DNA of 6,437 nucleotides from an uncultured Lentisphaeria bacterium (GTDB lineage: Bacteria > Verrucomicrobiota > Lentisphaeria > JABSQK01 > CAJWLW01), in assembly GCA_913042885.1 (NCBI GenBank), contig CAJWLW010000285.1:1-6437 (forward strand), written 5' to 3'. Positions within the stretch are counted from its first letter, which is position 1; the number at the start of each line of letters is the position of its first letter. Shown one piece after another: positions 1 to 6,045 of the stretch. The position numbers and the translations under genes were made by a program. A model generated the notes under the pieces. That model was given only the letters and a program-made list of their open reading frames with translations, had not been told where the DNA came from and did not search any database.

Positions 1-398
1 TCATGGTCAATCGCGATGACGACCTGCGCGGTTTCGAATGCTGGGTGCTGGCACGGCTCGGTGCACGCCGGCCATTCCACGCACCGGCACATGCGGTGGT
101 ACCGGCAGACATCGCGGCACCATGGGTCGAGCGGCTGATGGCGCTGGACACCAAAGGGCGCAACGACCGCATGCACCTCTTCGCGATCGCCCGCATTGCC
201 GCCATGACCGACGACCGCAACCTCGACCTGCCAGCCGATCTGCTGACCCGGGCGCAAGACTTTCTTGCGGACAAGCGTTGCCCGCGCAGTTGGATCGACG
301 GCCTCCACAACGCAGTGCGACTGACGACGGAAGATCAAGCCAAAATTCTCGGGGACACTTTGCCGCTCGGATTGACACTGGTCGGCAGTGACTCTTGA
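1..398 (+). CDS. Hsp70-family protein, C-terminal end only (partial)
   Basis: Only the last ~132 codons are present. The reading frame is open at the left edge, so the ATG at base 3 is probably internal and not the start. The fragment resembles the C-terminal region of the large (about 900-residue) Hsp70/DnaK-related proteins that carry a DUF3731-type tail. Shared features are the RLGARRPFHAP stretch, a following VVP then W about 10 residues later, a TDDRNLDL segment, SWID, and an ending GDTLPLGLTLVG. In that family the ATPase domain lies at the N-terminus, outside this window, so chaperone activity cannot be judged here. The gene converges on the minus-strand membrane-protein gene, with about 260 bases between the two stops. 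The assignment rests on remembered family pattern, not a search. The alternative is an unrelated helical protein, which I consider less likely. Confidence 0.7.
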   Translation, partial: MVNRDDDLRGFECWVLARLGARRPFHAPAHAVVPADIAAPWVERLMALDTKGRNDRMHLFAIARIAAMTDDRNLDLPADLLTRAQDFLADKRCPRSWIDGLHNAVRLTTEDQAKILGDTLPLGLTLVGSDS

Positions 399-527
399 AG
401 CCGGACGATGCCTCCGTGCCCGTCATCCGCAGCAGGCAGGCTGGAGCACGGGCGTGTATGCAACCTCAATCCGGTCGGCGACGGAGGCCGGCCCGATCAG
501 GTCAAACCGCAATAAATCCGCGATCGG

Positions 528-547
528 ATCAGCAGACATCAGCAGAC
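528..547. repeat. Perfect tandem duplication of a 10-bp unit
   Basis: The unit ATCAGCAGAC occurs twice head to tail (528-537 and 538-547) in the convergent intergenic stretch 399-657. It probably arose by replication slippage. Apart from this repeat and the terminator at its right end, I see no gene or RNA in that stretch. The short open frames there have no recognisable composition or ribosome binding site. Confidence 0.85.
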
Positions 548-620
548 GCGTTTCCAACGCATCACGTGCGAATCTGCCCAAACCTGAATCTCTCAACCAG
601 ATCCGCCCACCTGCTTTACC

Positions 621-646
621 AATTAAAATGCAGGCAATATGCCTGC
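621..646 (-). terminator. Rho-independent terminator after the ftsW-membrane protein operon
   Basis: Read on the minus strand, a perfect 7-bp stem (GCAGGCA / TGCCTGC, 640-646 with 630-636) closes a 3-base loop and is followed at once by ATTTTAATT (621-629). It starts 12 bases beyond the stop codon of the membrane-protein gene at 658. This is the position and form expected of an intrinsic terminator ending the minus-strand operon. Read on the plus strand, the same stem has no T-run after it, so it probably does not end the converging Hsp70-like gene by the same mechanism. Confidence 0.8.
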
Positions 647-657
647 GCTCCCGGGGG

Positions 658-1263
658 CTAATCTTCGCGTCGAGCCCTCTTCACCCGTTTCTTCGCCTGA
701 AACTGACAAATCATACCGGCGATGGCGAGCAGCATGATCCCCCACCAAGTGCGGTCCACGGCGTCGGCGTAGGCTGAAGCAAGTTCCTCGGCATCAAAGG
801 GATAATAGTGGGTATCGATCATCTGGATCGCCGTCATAACGACAAAAGCACCGATTGTAGCAGTTACGATGATCAGCAGCGGCCGCTGCATAATCACCGC
901 CAACAACCCGGTGACCGTTGCAAACAAAATCGCAATGACCGCGCCGGCCAGGCTTTCGGGGTCAGTGAGCAGCGGCACGATCAGGGGCGACAGGCAGGTC
1001 CCGAAAACAAAACCGACACACCAGATCGCCAGGTTGAAGACGAAACGGACGATCACCCCAGCAATGATGCTGGTGAGTAGCGCAATTATCAGAAATACGA
1101 CAACGCTGCCCTGGAAATACGCCGAGGCAATCAGATTGGCCAGGGCAACACCTGCCACCACGCCGCCCACGGCTAGCAGCAGCTTCAGGAATCGGTAGCC
1201 GAAGAAACAGTAGACGGCACCGAAACAGATGAAAACTATGTCCTGCAGTGACTCGACATTCAA
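658..1263 (-). CDS. Seven-helix membrane protein, TMEM198/DUF4203-like
   Basis: The 201-residue product is mostly hydrophobic, with about seven predicted membrane segments (near residues 8-22, 26-46, 53-71, 76-98, 104-124, 129-148 and 172-188). A very basic C-terminus (KKRVKRARRED) is likely cytoplasmic. The segment FFGYRFLKLLLAVGGVVAG near residue 20, and the run of short Gly/Ala-rich helices, resemble the TM7S3/TM198-like (DUF4203) family, whose bacterial members have no established function. The start is TTG at 1261-1263. Its last two bases form the ftsW stop codon (TTGA overlap). No ATG or GTG lies near it in frame, and the Shine-Dalgarno signal is poor (AAG directly before the start). 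Translation therefore probably depends on ribosomes finishing ftsW. A link to cell-envelope growth is inferred only from this coupling. Confidence 0.8.
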   Translation of the reverse strand: MNVESLQDIVFICFGAVYCFFGYRFLKLLLAVGGVVAGVALANLIASAYFQGSVVVFLIIALLTSIIAGVIVRFVFNLAIWCVGFVFGTCLSPLIVPLLTDPESLAGAVIAILFATVTGLLAVIMQRPLLIIVTATIGAFVVMTAIQMIDTHYYPFDAEELASAYADAVDRTWWGIMLLAIAGMICQFQAKKRVKRARRED

Positions 1264-2489
1264 CTTCTTAACGTCAGGGGCTGGGTGTCCTTCGCCAAGA
1301 ACGACGGCGTGCGCTGCCGGCCGGCGGCTTCTTCGTCAGCATCGGAATTGGCGATTGTCGTGCGGATAACGCTGACCAGCAGACCGATGCCGACCCAGGT
1401 CGCGAGCATGCTGGAACCGCCGTAGCTGATCAGCGGTGCGGTGATGCCGGTTGTCGGACCGGCGCCGCTGACCACGGCCGCGTGAATAAGGGCGTGCAGG
1501 CCAATAGACAGGCCAACGCCCGCAGTGAGCAGCATGCCCTCGCGGTCCAGGGCGTTGGTGCTGACCGTCAAGGCCGCACCGAGTACCAGCAGATACATCA
1601 GCATGACGCCGGCTACAGCGGTAAAACCGAGCTCCTCACCGACGATCGCCAGGATGAAATCCGTGTGCGACTCCGGCAGATACCTTTCCTTCAGCCGGCT
1701 CTCGTTGAAGCCGACACCGATCCAGCCCCCGGAACCAAGCGCGTACTGAGACATCAATAGCTGGTAGCCGTTGCCTTCCGCTGTGGCTTCGGGATGGCGG
1801 AACGAGGTCAGCCGCCCTTTACGCTCCGGGCTGCCGCCCACAACAATAGCGCAAAGAATGATCCCGGTTGAAATCAGCAGCAGCAGATAGCGCAAACGGA
1901 TTCCGGCAATGAACATGATTGCCATGACCACCATCCCGGTGATCATCGTGACGCTGAGGCTGCCGCCGAGCAGTACCAGAATGATGACCATGCCAACCAC
2001 CAGCATCGGGCGCCAGAAACCCTTGGTGGCGCTCAGGACATTGCGCGGGTTGGTACCATAGTAATGCGCCAGATAAATAATCAGCGCCGGCTTGGCGAAT
2101 TCCGACGGCTGCAGCGTGAAGTTGCCGACACGCAGCCAGCGGAAAGCACCATTGATCGACGCGATAAACGGCAGCTCGGTGACCCAATATTTGCCGCAGA
2201 AGTGCAGCACATGCGCACTGGCCAAATAGACCAAAGGCAGAGCAACCAACAACAGAACCCACTTGCTGGCGGCGCCGATCCGGCGGTAGTCGACAAAGCT
2301 GATCACCACGGCAAACACCATGCCGAGGAAGATCCAGACCGACTGTTTAAACAGGAAATTCTGGTGTGACGCCGCACTCGTCGTCGAGTACAGCATCACC
2401 AGTCCGAAGATGGTCAGCAATACCACCGATGCCAGCAGTGTAGCGGTGGCAAATCTGAGCTTGTGGGTCGCCGCTTTCTGTTCCACCAA
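1260..2489 (-). CDS. ftsW: FtsW, SEDS-family septal peptidoglycan polymerase
   Basis: The 409-residue product matches the SEDS family (FtsW/RodA/SpoVE), inner-membrane glycosyltransferases that polymerise lipid II with a partner penicillin-binding protein. E. coli FtsW is of similar length. About ten hydrophobic segments are visible. Family motifs: FRWLRVGNFTLQPSEFAK (116-133), GYQLLMSQYALGSGG (241-255), LPESHTDFILAIVGEELGF (271-289) with the presumed catalytic Asp at 277, and PTTGITAPLISYGGSSM (345-361). GEELGF after HTDF favours FtsW over RodA. The conserved Gln-Pro-Asp-x-Gly motif expected near residue 175 reads GGSLS here. Only two starts are possible, TTG at 2487-2489 or GTG at 2484-2486, because an in-frame stop lies at 2511-2513. 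The only ribosome-binding candidate is AAGG at 2501-2504. The gene overlaps the downstream membrane-protein gene by four bases. No other division or mur genes are nearby. Confidence 0.92.
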   Translation of the reverse strand: MVEQKAATHKLRFATATLLASVVLLTIFGLVMLYSTTSAASHQNFLFKQSVWIFLGMVFAVVISFVDYRRIGAASKWVLLLVALPLVYLASAHVLHFCGKYWVTELPFIASINGAFRWLRVGNFTLQPSEFAKPALIIYLAHYYGTNPRNVLSATKGFWRPMLVVGMVIILVLLGGSLSVTMITGMVVMAIMFIAGIRLRYLLLLISTGIILCAIVVGGSPERKGRLTSFRHPEATAEGNGYQLLMSQYALGSGGWIGVGFNESRLKERYLPESHTDFILAIVGEELGFTAVAGVMLMYLLVLGAALTVSTNALDREGMLLTAGVGLSIGLHALIHAAVVSGAGPTTGITAPLISYGGSSMLATWVGIGLLVSVIRTTIANSDADEEAAGRQRTPSFLAKDTQPLTLRS

Positions 2490-2505
2490 GGTTAGTTCTA
2501 CCTTG
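2487..2505 (-). promoter_or_regulatory. Hairpin covering the ftsW ribosome binding site and start codon
   Basis: CAAGGT (2500-2505, minus strand) pairs perfectly with ACCTTG (2487-2492). Two more pairs (AG/CT) can form beyond one bulged base, leaving a 2-base loop. The 5' arm holds the only Shine-Dalgarno-like AAGG, and the last three bases of the 3' arm are the TTG start. If formed in the mRNA, the hairpin would hide both signals. Whether it regulates ftsW or is chance cannot be told from the sequence. The pairing is seen directly; the effect is inferred. Confidence 0.5.
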
Positions 2506-2551
2506 TTTTGTTAGATTAGCGAATTGGCGTACTGAGGGACTGTGGGAAAGG

Positions 2552-2602
2552 TAGAGCATTGGCGCATTTCTGCGCTTTTCTCACCCAACCCGCAAAGCTC
2601 TA
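2552..2602 (-). other. Possible structured RNA element between recA and ftsW
   Basis: The 192-base gap between the recA stop and the ftsW start contains nested inverted repeats. An outer stem of ten positions (2552-2561 with 2593-2602) has a single mismatch. Inside it, directly adjoining one arm, is a perfect 5-bp stem (2562-2566 with 2571-2575) that on the minus strand is closed by the stable tetraloop GAAA. The remaining 17 bases of the internal loop are rich in G and A. No T-run follows on the minus strand, so it is not a standard terminator. I recognise no known riboswitch class. It could be a leader element for ftsW, a 3' element of recA mRNA, or a protein-binding site in DNA. Confidence 0.4.
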
Positions 2603-2681
2603 ACACTCCGCCACTCTGATTTAACAAAGTAGAATTGGTAGTAATGCAGTTCCGACTGGTAGGAAGGTTGTGTCGTTGCTG

Positions 2682-3794
2682 TTACGAAGCTGCGGCTTCA
2701 GCTTCCTGCGGGACAGGTTTCAGCGTCGCGGCTTCCGGCGTGGCATCCGGCGGCGCCTCGTCGATGATGCCAAGCTTGTCGCCGACTTTCTCGCGGACCG
2801 CGGCCAGCAGGCGCTCTTCGAGTTCCTTGTCGTCCTTGATCGCCTGCTTCGTCTGCTCACGCCCCTGGCCAAGCTGCTCGCTGCCAAAGGAAAACCACGA
2901 ACCGTGTTTCTCGATCAATTTATTGTCCAGCGCCACGTCCAGGATCGAACCGGCACGGGAAATCCCCTCGGAATACATGATGTCAAACTCCGCAATCTGG
3001 AACGGCGGCGCCATCTTGTTCTTGACGACCTTGACCCGTACATGGTTGCCGATGACTTCGCCGACGGCGTTCTTGATCGCCTCCTTGCGCCGCACGTCCA
3101 GACGTACGGCGGCATAGAACTTCAGAGCATTGCCGCCCGGCGTAGTTTCGGGACTGCCGAACATGACACCGATCTTCTCGCGGATCTGATTGGTGAAGAT
3201 GACGCAGGTCTTGCTCTTGGCGATCGCGCCGGTGAGCTTGCGCAGCGCCTGCGACATCAACCGCGCCTGCAGACCGACGAAGGTATCGCCCATCTGCCCC
3301 TCGATCTCGGCGCGCGGCACCAAAGCAGCGACAGAGTCGATGACCAAGACGTCGAGCGCGTTGCTGCGCACCAGGGTCTCAGCGATATTCAAGGCATCCT
3401 CGCCGCAGTCCGGCTGCGACACCAGAATGTCATTCGTGTCGACGCCAATGATGCGGGCATAATGCGGATCGAGCGCGTGCTCCGTGTCGATGAAGGCGCA
3501 CAGGCCTCCAGCCTTCTGGGCATTGGCGATAATGTGCGTGCAGATGGTAGTCTTACCGGAGGCCTCCGGACCATAGATCTCGACGATACGCCCGCGAGGC
3601 ACGCCGCCGATACCGAGCGCCACGTCGAGGGACAGGGCGCCGGTACTGATCGTCGGGACGCCTATACGCTTATCGTCGCCGAGCCGCATGATGGCGCCGT
3701 TGCCGAATTCCTTTTCGATCTGGGCGATGGCAATTACAAGATTTTTGTCTGCCTTTCCATCCGGAAGGACAAACTTTTTTGTGGCTTTTGCCAT
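2682..3794 (-). CDS. recA: RecA recombinase
   Basis: The 370-residue product is RecA, the ATP-dependent strand-exchange protein that forms filaments on single-stranded DNA and, in organisms with LexA, stimulates its self-cleavage. Visible motifs: Walker A GPEASGKT (75-82); the catalytic glutamate in IDTEHALDP (Glu105); Walker [11 protein letters not shown] (149-158, Asp153); the L1 region EIEGQMGD (163-170); and the L2 region from [20 protein letters not shown] (202-221). The N-terminal polymerisation helix is present ([20 protein letters not shown]). All key residues look intact. The protein is about 20 residues longer than the common ~350, the extra being a Pro/Ala/Glu-rich tail with acidic residues, as RecA tails often have. 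ATG at 3794 is supported by GAGGA 8 bases upstream. Neighbours are aspS upstream and ftsW downstream. The common partner recX is not in this window. Confidence 0.98.
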   Translation of the reverse strand: MAKATKKFVLPDGKADKNLVIAIAQIEKEFGNGAIMRLGDDKRIGVPTISTGALSLDVALGIGGVPRGRIVEIYGPEASGKTTICTHIIANAQKAGGLCAFIDTEHALDPHYARIIGVDTNDILVSQPDCGEDALNIAETLVRSNALDVLVIDSVAALVPRAEIEGQMGDTFVGLQARLMSQALRKLTGAIAKSKTCVIFTNQIREKIGVMFGSPETTPGGNALKFYAAVRLDVRRKEAIKNAVGEVIGNHVRVKVVKNKMAPPFQIAEFDIMYSEGISRAGSILDVALDNKLIEKHGSWFSFGSEQLGQGREQTKQAIKDDKELEERLLAAVREKVGDKLGIIDEAPPDATPEAATLKPVPQEAEAAAS

Positions 3795-3802
3795 TTTCCT
3801 GT

Positions 3803-3807
3803 TCCTC
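3803..3807 (-). promoter_or_regulatory. recA ribosome binding site
   Basis: GAGGA on the minus strand lies 8 bases before the ATG at 3792-3794. A second AGGA (3797-3800) is too close to the start to be the main site. This fixes the recA start and is the strongest such signal in the window, fitting an abundantly made protein. Confidence 0.75.
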
Positions 3808-3888
3808 TTTATGTGTTATCTCTAAAAAATCCTGTCTTGGCTGGCAGGGGGTCGCTGCGGATACGAAAACCCGCGGTCAACACCGGGT

Positions 3889-3918
3889 AGTATAGGCGAG
3901 TTGAGAGAATTTGTACAA
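3889..3918 (-). promoter_or_regulatory. Predicted sigma70-type recA promoter
   Basis: The -10 box TATACT (3889-3894) matches five of six consensus bases. A weak -35 TTGTAC (3913-3918) lies 18 bases upstream. Transcription would begin near 3882, giving a leader of about 88 bases. The -35 box is part of the perfect 8-bp palindrome TTGTACAA (3911-3918), which could be an operator. The DNA just upstream is A/T-rich, as in an UP element. I find no E. coli-type SOS box (CTG-N10-CAG with the usual AT core) or Bacillus-type box (GAAC-N4-GTTC), so DNA-damage control is not shown. Confidence 0.5.
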
Positions 3919-3928
3919 TACAATAATA

Positions 3929-3967
3929 AAATTTTACCCAAAAATCCGCAAATTTTCCACAAATCCG
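3929..3967. repeat. Imperfect A/T-rich tandem repeat upstream of the recA promoter
   Basis: Two copies lie head to tail one base apart: AAATTTTACCCAAAAATCCG (3929-3948) and AAATTTTCCACAAATCCG (3950-3967). They differ by a two-base gap and two substitutions. They sit in the most A/T-rich patch of the window, directly upstream of the recA -35 box. Possible roles are an UP element for RNA polymerase, a twin activator or repressor site, or bent DNA. The second copy includes TTTTCCACA, which fits the loose DnaA-box consensus TTWTNCACA. A single such match is weak evidence. Confidence 0.6.
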
Positions 3968-4072
3968 TCCGGAAATATAAGGTTGAGAGGGTTTGTCACC
4001 TTGAACAGCAGCTCTTGCGTCGAACGGTCGGCTCCGGCTGTTCCACCGCAGGAAACACGCCCCCGGGGACTA

Positions 4073-5857
4073 CTACTTTTTACCCTTCATCGGCCGCAAC
4101 TGGATGTGCAACTCGCGCAACTGCCGCTCGTTGATCTCGCTCGGTGCGTTCATCATCAGGTCCTGGGCTGACTGATTCATCGGGAACGCGATGATCTCGC
4201 GGATGTTCGGCTGGTTGGTCAGCAGCATGACAATGCGGTCCAGTCCAGGCGCAATGCCGCCATGCGGCGGCGCACCCAGCGTGAAGGCAGTGATCAGGCC
4301 GGGAAACTTGTTGTCCACTACGGACGAATCGTAGCCGGCAATCTCGAACGCCTTGTACATGATCTCCGGCTTATGATTCCGGATGGCGCCGCTGGAAAGC
4401 TCGATGCCGTTGCACACCAGGTCGTATTGGTAAGCCAGAACCTCCAGCGGATCCTTCGTCTCCAGCGCTTCCATCTCGCCCTGCGGCATCGAAAACGGGT
4501 TGTGCGAAAACTCGACTTTGCCTGTCGCCTCGTCACGCTCGAACATCGGATAGTCGACGATCCAGCAAAACCGGTAGGCGTTAGGTTCCAGCAGCTCGAG
4601 ACGCGCCCCCAGCTCGTTGCGCACTGCCGCCCCGATCTCGCAGGCTGCCTTCTCCTTATCGGCGATGAAGAACAGCACGTCGCCACTTTCGATGTCCGCC
4701 GCCGTCTTCAGCGCTTCGAGCTGCTCGCGGTTGAGGAATTTGGCAATCGGGCTGCGGACCTCTTCGTCCTTCCAGCCGATGTAGCCCAGCCCTTTCGAAC
4801 CAACCGACTGCGCAAACTCGATCATATCATCGAAGAACTTGCGCGACTGATCGACAATCCCCGTCACCTTCATGGCCCGTACCACCCCGCCCTTCTTGAC
4901 GACGCTGGTGAAGGCCTTGAACTCGGTGTCTTCAAATACCTCGGTGACGTCGATGATGCGGATCGGATTGCGCAGGTCCGGCTTGTCGCAGCCGAAATCC
5001 AGCATCGCCTGCCGGTAGGGGATGCGCTCGAACGGCACCGTGCTGACCTTCGTGTCGTCGTCCGTGAACTCGTCGAACAGGCCGGACATCACGGTCTCGA
5101 CCACTTCGAACACGTCGTCCTGCGTGCAGAACGACATTTCCAGGTCGAGCTGATAGAACTCGCCCGGCGAGCGGTCGGCGCGGGAGTCTTCATCGCGGAA
5201 GCACGGAGCAATCTGAAAGTATTTGTCAAAGCCGGCAACCATGAGGAGCTGCTTGAAAATCTGCGGCGCCTGCGGCAACGCGTAGAACTTGTGTGGATGC
5301 AGGCGGCTGGGGACCAGGAAGTCGCGGGCACCTTCGGGTGAACTGGCAGTCAGGATCGGGGTCTGCACCTCGTTGAAATCGAGCCCGATCATGCGCTGGC
5401 GGATGCTGTTGGTGATCTTCGAGCGCAACACGATGTTTTCGTGCAGCTGTCTGCGGCGCAGATCGAGGAACCGGTACCTGAGGCGGGTCGCTTCCGGGTA
5501 GTCCGTCTCGTCCGCCACCGGAAACGGCAGCGTCTCGGCGCGGTTCAGGACCTTCATCTCGTCAGCCATCAGTTCGACCTTGCCGGTAGCGAGAGTAGCG
5601 TTAACCGTCTCCTCCTCGCGCCGCACGATCTTGCCGGTGAAACAGACCGTAGACTCCAGCCGCCAATGGTGGACATCCTCATAGAAATCGCGTTCCGGAT
5701 CGACCACAACCTGCGTGATCCCGTAGTGGTCGCGCAAGTCAATGAAAACCACGCCGCCATGGTCGCGCACACGGTGGATCCAGCCCGATATCCGGGCCTG
5801 CTGCCCGACTTCGGACTCGTTGATTTCGTTGCATGTATGGGTTCGATAGGGATGCAT
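4073..5857 (-). CDS. aspS: Aspartyl-tRNA synthetase, bacterial type, probably non-discriminating
   Basis: The 594-residue product charges tRNA with aspartate, in two steps through aspartyl-AMP, in the cytoplasm. Length and order fit bacterial AspRS: an N-terminal OB-fold anticodon domain (about 1-105), a class II catalytic core with loop ASSPEGARDF (171-180), motif 2 FRDEDSRADR (220-229) and motif 3 GLDRI (538-542), and a GAD insertion domain in the middle third. His33 in RVRDHGG replaces the Leu of E. coli AspRS (Leu30). His there is linked with non-discriminating enzymes that also charge tRNA-Asn with Asp for GatCAB amidation. I chose ATG at 5855-5857 over the in-frame start at 5914 because GGAG lies 8 bases before it, the family begins near this point, and the upstream extension would overlap the predicted promoter. 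The gene ends with two successive TAG stops. No clear terminator follows. Confidence 0.97.
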   Translation of the reverse strand: MHPYRTHTCNEINESEVGQQARISGWIHRVRDHGGVVFIDLRDHYGITQVVVDPERDFYEDVHHWRLESTVCFTGKIVRREEETVNATLATGKVELMADEMKVLNRAETLPFPVADETDYPEATRLRYRFLDLRRRQLHENIVLRSKITNSIRQRMIGLDFNEVQTPILTASSPEGARDFLVPSRLHPHKFYALPQAPQIFKQLLMVAGFDKYFQIAPCFRDEDSRADRSPGEFYQLDLEMSFCTQDDVFEVVETVMSGLFDEFTDDDTKVSTVPFERIPYRQAMLDFGCDKPDLRNPIRIIDVTEVFEDTEFKAFTSVVKKGGVVRAMKVTGIVDQSRKFFDDMIEFAQSVGSKGLGYIGWKDEEVRSPIAKFLNREQLEALKTAADIESGDVLFFIADKEKAACEIGAAVRNELGARLELLEPNAYRFCWIVDYPMFERDEATGKVEFSHNPFSMPQGEMEALETKDPLEVLAYQYDLVCNGIELSSGAIRNHKPEIMYKAFEIAGYDSSVVDNKFPGLITAFTLGAPPHGGIAPGLDRIVMLLTNQPNIREIIAFPMNQSAQDLMMNAPSEINERQLRELHIQLRPMKGKK

Positions 5858-5865
5858 AACGGTCA

Positions 5866-5869
5866 CTCC
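5866..5869 (-). promoter_or_regulatory. aspS ribosome binding site
   Basis: GGAG on the minus strand is spaced 8 bases from the ATG at 5855-5857. It decides in favour of this start over the in-frame upstream start at 5914, which would add 19 residues of unlikely sequence. Confidence 0.75.
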
Positions 5870-5893
5870 AGAATCAAAAAAACAAAGCCGGTA

Positions 5894-5931
5894 AGTATAC
5901 AGCGGCAACGGCAAAATGCTATGCCCATAGC
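5894..5931 (-). promoter_or_regulatory. Candidate aspS promoter with an overlapping palindrome
   Basis: TATACT (5894-5899) is a good -10 box 36 bases before the aspS ATG, but no TTGACA-like -35 stands 16-18 bases upstream. That position falls inside the perfect palindrome GCTATGCCCATAGC (5918-5931; 6-bp arms around two bases). The arrangement suggests a site for a regulator that helps or blocks polymerase. The palindrome could instead act as a weak hairpin terminator for the upstream Sel1 gene, since ATTTT follows it on the minus strand. Both are inferences. No T-box leader of the kind that controls many Firmicute synthetase genes is visible. Confidence 0.4.
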
Positions 5932-6028
5932 GTTGAACGGGCGCGGAGAATCGATCTACTTTCCAAGTGGCAATGCGCGGCCGGGAGGGGCTGGCACTGC
6001 ATACATATTCCGAGGCTGAAGACCGCGG

Positions 6029-6045
6029 GTTCTCGGGCTCAGAAC
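6029..6045 (-). repeat. Short inverted repeat just after the Sel1-gene stop
   Basis: GTTCT (6041-6045 on the minus strand) and AGAAC (6029-6033) can form a 5-bp stem with a 7-base loop immediately after the stop codon. A GC-rich stretch follows, not a T-run, so it does not look like a working intrinsic terminator. It might protect the mRNA end or be chance. Confidence 0.25.

Noticed and set aside
388..777. Plus-strand open frames in the convergent gap after the Hsp70-like gene
   Set aside because: They run into the opposite-strand membrane gene, have unstructured composition, and cross a terminator.
2562..2579. GCGCA-TTTC-TGCGC-TTTT read as a plus-strand terminator
   Set aside because: No plus-strand gene lies upstream of it. 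The stem is better explained as part of the larger inverted-repeat element.
3822..3848. CCTG...CAGG followed by ATTTTTT just before recA, read as a terminator
   Set aside because: The stem is only four base pairs with a 10-base loop, too weak for intrinsic termination.
3870..3887. Hairpin followed by TTTT in the recA leader, resembling an attenuator
   Set aside because: The stem is interrupted by a bulge, and the predicted transcription start falls within it, so the full hairpin would not be transcribed.
2670..3890. Long plus-strand open frame of 406 codons opposite recA
   Set aside because: It mirrors the recA codon pattern on the other strand, has no recognisable domain, and RecA itself is unmistakable.
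3953..3961. DnaA-box-like TTTTCCACA in A/T-rich DNA, read as a replication origin
   Set aside because: It is a single loose match with no cluster of boxes and no dnaA, dnaN or gidA neighbours, so no origin is supported.
4262..5341. Long plus-strand open frame of 359 codons opposite aspS
   Set aside because: It is an antisense shadow of a GC-rich gene. Its Arg/Leu/Val-rich composition is typical of such shadows, and no ribosome binding site or family resemblance is seen.
5858..5914. Upstream in-frame ATG of aspS, adding 19 residues
   Set aside because: The extension does not fit the family N-terminus, lacks a ribosome binding site, and overlaps the predicted -10 box.
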